A stretch of DNA of 64,000 nt from positions 7,812,001 to 7,876,000 of the forward strand of contig OX579642.1 of NCBI GenBank assembly GCA_951230915.1, read 5' to 3'. Below, piece by piece: positions 60,891 to 64,000 of this stretch (position 1 is the stretch's first letter; each line of letters opens with the position of its first letter). Both the position numbers and the translations under genes were made by a program. The notes below the pieces were generated by a model. The model worked only from the letters and a program-made list of their open reading frames with translations, was not told the origin of the DNA and did not search any database. The stretch comes from Antitrichia curtipendula. Lineage: Eukaryota; Streptophyta; Bryopsida; Hypnales; Leucodontaceae.

Positions 60891-61430
60891 CCCTAAAACT
60901 GTCCACAGCCATTGGGACATCATCGCACATTCGCAGACTCATCAACTTCCCAAGCGCATTGCAAACGTAGTGTTATCAAGTAAGTCTCAAAAAACTGGAA
61001 AAGCAAGTGAACAAAGCCTAGTTCACAATCACAACCTCCTGAGTATGATAGGTGCATTTCCGACAACTCCAGCAGTACAAGAGAAAGGCTAAAAGACAAA
61101 TACAAGGCGCGAGAACAAGCAACACCAAGATGCAAAATCTCAGATTGGAATAAACCAAAGCTTTCTCTACAGCATAGTACAAAATTTCTTATCCATGAGT
61201 AAGACCATGTACCGTAGCGGTAAGATTACTACCTTGCAATCGCAAATTTGCGGTACACACTGAGGAACATTCCACTACCAGGCAGAGTTGACACTTTTGT
61301 GCTTCATCCTCTCGCCTCCCCTACGCAGTACTCAGAAGAAGAAGAATCAATGCAGAAAGGCTACCTTGTAAAACTGTCAAAACCACTTCAATGAACCATA
61401 ACTAACCATATTTTCAAATTCATACCAGCC
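60891..61430 (-). other. Probable 3' UTR and downstream region of the plastid-protein gene
   Basis: The GC-richer stretch follows the stop codon at 61431 on the minus strand. No coding exon is recognised. Confidence 0.35.
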
Positions 61431-62168
61431 TCAGACGCTGTACAGCTCGTTGATCTCGTTCGAAATCTCTTCCTCCTTTTGACGCCCATACACATCAATA
61501 CTCATATCCTGCTTAATGTTGTCAGCGTCGTTCACCACCACCTCCGCGTTCAGCACACGCTTATCTTGAAGGTTAAAGTTATAATCCGACTTGACGCCAT
61601 CCCGCGGCACCAAATGCAACAAATTTTGCTGCGGATGATCCCGTTTCCACGTGCGCGAGGCGCACTTCGCACGGAAATTGAACTCGTCACAGATACTTCC
61701 CGCCTGAATCTCTGCCGGAAACACCGATAAATCCTCCTTCAATGCCACGCCAAGTGTAGTTGCCGTGACACACTTGTAGCACGTCACGCCGCCATTCTCC
61801 ATGCACTCCAGCGTCCCGGCCGTCACAGGCTCTATCACAAAGGCGTCCTTGAGCTTGCCATTCTCGTCCTTCCTGAAACAATGCGCCAGACCGAGGACAA
61901 TGTAGTCGTCGTCGCTCCAATCCGGGTCTTGCCCGTGGACGTCACTCGCGGCTCTCGTCACAAACTTCCGCTCCTGCTTCTTGTTTCCCAAAGAATTTGA
62001 CACCACGAAGGACCTCAACTTTTGGCCAGCAAAGGAATTTGCACTGCGGTATCGCACCTGGATGCCGCTTGAAGACGCGCGGGTAGAGGACGCGGCCCTG
62101 TGGTGATGCGCAGCGACGTCCATGGAAGGGGAGATTCTGCTGGTGGTTGCGGCCATGGAGGTCGCCAT
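61431..62168 (-). CDS. Probable plastid-targeted conserved protein, function unknown
   Basis: A single-exon frame of 245 residues starting MATSMAATTSRISPSMD. The first 65-70 residues are rich in Ala, Ser and Arg and almost free of acidic residues, typical of a chloroplast transit peptide. Cleavage is plausible near VTRAAS. The mature part has well-formed motifs: DDDYIVLGLAHCFRKDENGK, VIEPVTAGTLECMENGGVTC, YKCVTATTLGVALKED and CDEFNFRAKCASRTWKRDH. The end, DNIKQDMSIDVYGRQKEEE, is acidic. Five cysteines are present in the mature part; the first four fall in two closely spaced groups. No membrane segment is seen. It looks like a conserved soluble stromal protein, but I cannot name a family. Codon use and GC content are far higher than in the flanks, so the gene is certainly real. 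Confidence 0.8.
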   Translation of the reverse strand: MATSMAATTSRISPSMDVAAHHHRAASSTRASSSGIQVRYRSANSFAGQKLRSFVVSNSLGNKKQERKFVTRAASDVHGQDPDWSDDDYIVLGLAHCFRKDENGKLKDAFVIEPVTAGTLECMENGGVTCYKCVTATTLGVALKEDLSVFPAEIQAGSICDEFNFRAKCASRTWKRDHPQQNLLHLVPRDGVKSDYNFNLQDKRVLNAEVVVNDADNIKQDMSIDVYGRQKEEEISNEINELYSV

Positions 62169-62420
62169 TGCTGAGAAGCTCCTGGACGAGGATTGCGATC
62201 AAGGTGAAGAGCGACGGAGGAGCTTTGCAAAATTGTTGCGAAAGGGAGTGAGATAGGAAATCGGAGAAACAAGGCTCGTTTGGGAGATGAAAAAATCCTA
62301 TAGACGATAGGATAAGAGGCTCACCTGAGAACCGCTGAGATAGGGTATTACAATGGTATACCCCCGGGTACAGATAATTGAAGGCTTACCCGGCAACTTA
62401 GGTCAGGTAGAAGCGACACT
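62169..62420 (-). promoter_or_regulatory. 5' UTR and promoter region of the plastid-protein gene
   Basis: About 110 bp of GC-rich leader precede the ATG, then AT-rich sequence. No distinct TATA box or splice site could be fixed. Confidence 0.35.
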
Positions 62421-64000
62421 TTAAGCAATTCCACTTACTTTGAGGTATCACAACAAGGTTTTATTCTTAACACATTGGTAATAGAAAATTATGAATTTTA
62501 AAAGAAAACTTGATAATTTTGAAAATATGTATGAATGTGTTATGAATTTGTAAAGTTCAATACGTGGTACATTCTAACCCAATTTTTGCTTTCATGAGTG
62601 CAAGCTATACATTTTGGACTTCCTATTTTTACATATTTTCAAAATTGACTTTGTGTATAGGTTGCGACCAGGTACTTCAACCTTAAGGTAGATGTCTCCA
62701 TTGTTGTCATTTTGGTCATTGTACATGGTTGGGCACCATGTTGAGAGAACCCAAAAAATTGTAGTGGACCAAGAGTGAAACGACAAATAATCCATTTTTT
62801 TCTAGTGAACTCATCTTCAAAAAAATGACACTATCTTATAGGTTGTCAAAGCCAAAACTTATAGCTTTGTATTGTAGACAATGGAAGAACTATTCTTGCC
62901 CTTTTCAACTATATTAATTTTAATTCAATTGAGTCTAATGTTACTATGATGATTGGTCAAAAATATTATTCAAAGATTGGCAACTTCACCCGTTAATGTT
63001 GACCATAAAAACAACCATTATTACTATCCCAATATAGACATTTTTACTTTGAGTATGCTTCAAAAGTTTCTCTATTTTCAAAAAATTAGTTGAAAATCTA
63101 AACATTTTTTTCCTATAATGATCACCTATCATTAATAGTTTTTATATACAACTTCAATATAATAGTAGTAATGTTTATTCTAGTGTTAAGATAATTACAA
63201 CTTCTAATTGTCAACATTAGCATTCTATTGAATCCATGTCCAAGAATGGATTCTATCATCCCCTCAAAAACACTAGCTACAAATTGTTCAAAAGTTGGAA
63301 GCTAGTTAGGAGAGAAATAAAATGAAAATGAAAGACTTAGCTATGCAAGTCTACTATACATTGATATAGATGCAAGTACAAATACATTAATATATACATT
63401 TGTACACATTCAAATATATCTATGAATATGGATGCAAATGCATATATGATTGTTGATATAGATGCAAATTATCCCATATCTTTTGGTAATATAATAATAT
63501 TTGAATTTTAGAATTTTAGAAAATAAAATAAAAAATTGGACAAGGATACTTGACTTCAAATTTGTTTATTGAAGGCACGTGACTAACTATCCCTTCAAAA
63601 ATCACTGTAAGTAAATTGAACCCTTGCCTTTTTATTGACTAATGACTACTAAATTACTATAAAGATGGCATACTTGCAAATTCAATATCCCCAAGCTTGA
63701 TTTTATCATGATTATTTTATATGTATTTTTGATGCATTTCTATTGATGGTAAACCTAAGTTTTAAATTTATATAAAAAAAAGGATAAATTCTTGTAACAT
63801 TTTTTATAGAGTGATGAAAATAACCTTGAACCTATATGTTACAAGGATTAACGCACTTTACTCAAGAAAAGTTACCACATCCAAACAACTTATTTCCTCT
63901 ACTTTCTATCCTTAAAAATTCACTTCTCTATATAGCATGTGAAGTAATTACACCTAAAATCATTTGAATAGTTAAATTGAGCTTTTATTGGATCTATGTC
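62421..64000. other. AT-rich intergenic region to window end
   Basis: Nothing gene-like is visible. Imperfect repeats of GATATAGATGCAAAT are seen at 63363-63475. Confidence 0.4.

Noticed and set aside
61200..61260. tRNA-like stretch (CGTAGCGGTAAGATTACTACC)
   Set aside because: The D-arm-like text is not followed by a proper anticodon arm, T-arm (GGTTCGA) or matching acceptor stem.

Overview
The window is nuclear DNA of a land plant, most likely a bryophyte such as a moss. Genes have spliceosomal introns with GT/AG borders, 5' UTR introns and plastid or mitotic functions typical of plants. Long AT-rich intergenic tracts are filled with short non-autonomous transposons. The moss suggestion rests partly on a decayed kinase-like fragment (about 54.06-54.66 kb) of a type I remember as multicopy in mosses. 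It is an inference, not an identification.

Six gene models are supported. (1) Minus strand, 4.1-11.0 kb: a 14-exon glutamyl endopeptidase of the chloroplast CGEP type, whose exons all join in phase. (2) Minus strand, 18.1-19.4 kb: an intronless-CDS RanGAP that lacks the plant-specific WPP targeting domain. (3) Plus strand, 32.7-33.6 kb: a conserved plant protein of unknown function with a long 5' leader. (4) Plus strand, 41.8-43.3 kb: a small three-exon coiled-coil protein, not recognised. (5) Plus strand, 45.9-48.8 kb: a five-exon protein that looks like plant Borealin (chromosomal passenger complex) and carries four NTPGF repeats. (6) Minus strand, 61.4-62.2 kb: a probable plastid-targeted conserved protein of unknown function.

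Broken coding remnants lie at about 21.0-21.7 kb (-), 22.7-23.0 kb (+), 50.35-50.47 kb (-), 54.06-54.66 kb (+) and 55.8-56.35 kb (-). Genes 4 and 5 sit in an 8-kb block bounded by an old inverted duplication (about 41.33-41.87 kb against 49.63-50.39 kb). The duplicated stretch includes the promoter and first codons of gene 4.

Much of the rest is repeats. Family A comprises about 940-bp elements ending in TTAACCCCTAAAGG-type inverted repeats, with TTAA at both edges. Three copies are complete, one is nested inside an older inverted copy, and several are decayed; they resemble non-autonomous piggyBac-type elements. Family B comprises five 306-405 bp MITEs with TAAGGTA...TACCTTA ends and usually a central TGTACA palindrome. 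Family C comprises about 310-bp hairpin MITEs. There are also two striking perfect palindromes: 64-bp arms with a 4-nt loop at 30.86-30.99 kb, and 46-bp arms with no loop at 37.2-37.3 kb. CCGTCCGCC-type minisatellite clusters occur between 50.5 and 56.7 kb. I saw no rRNA, tRNA, CRISPR or organellar sequence.
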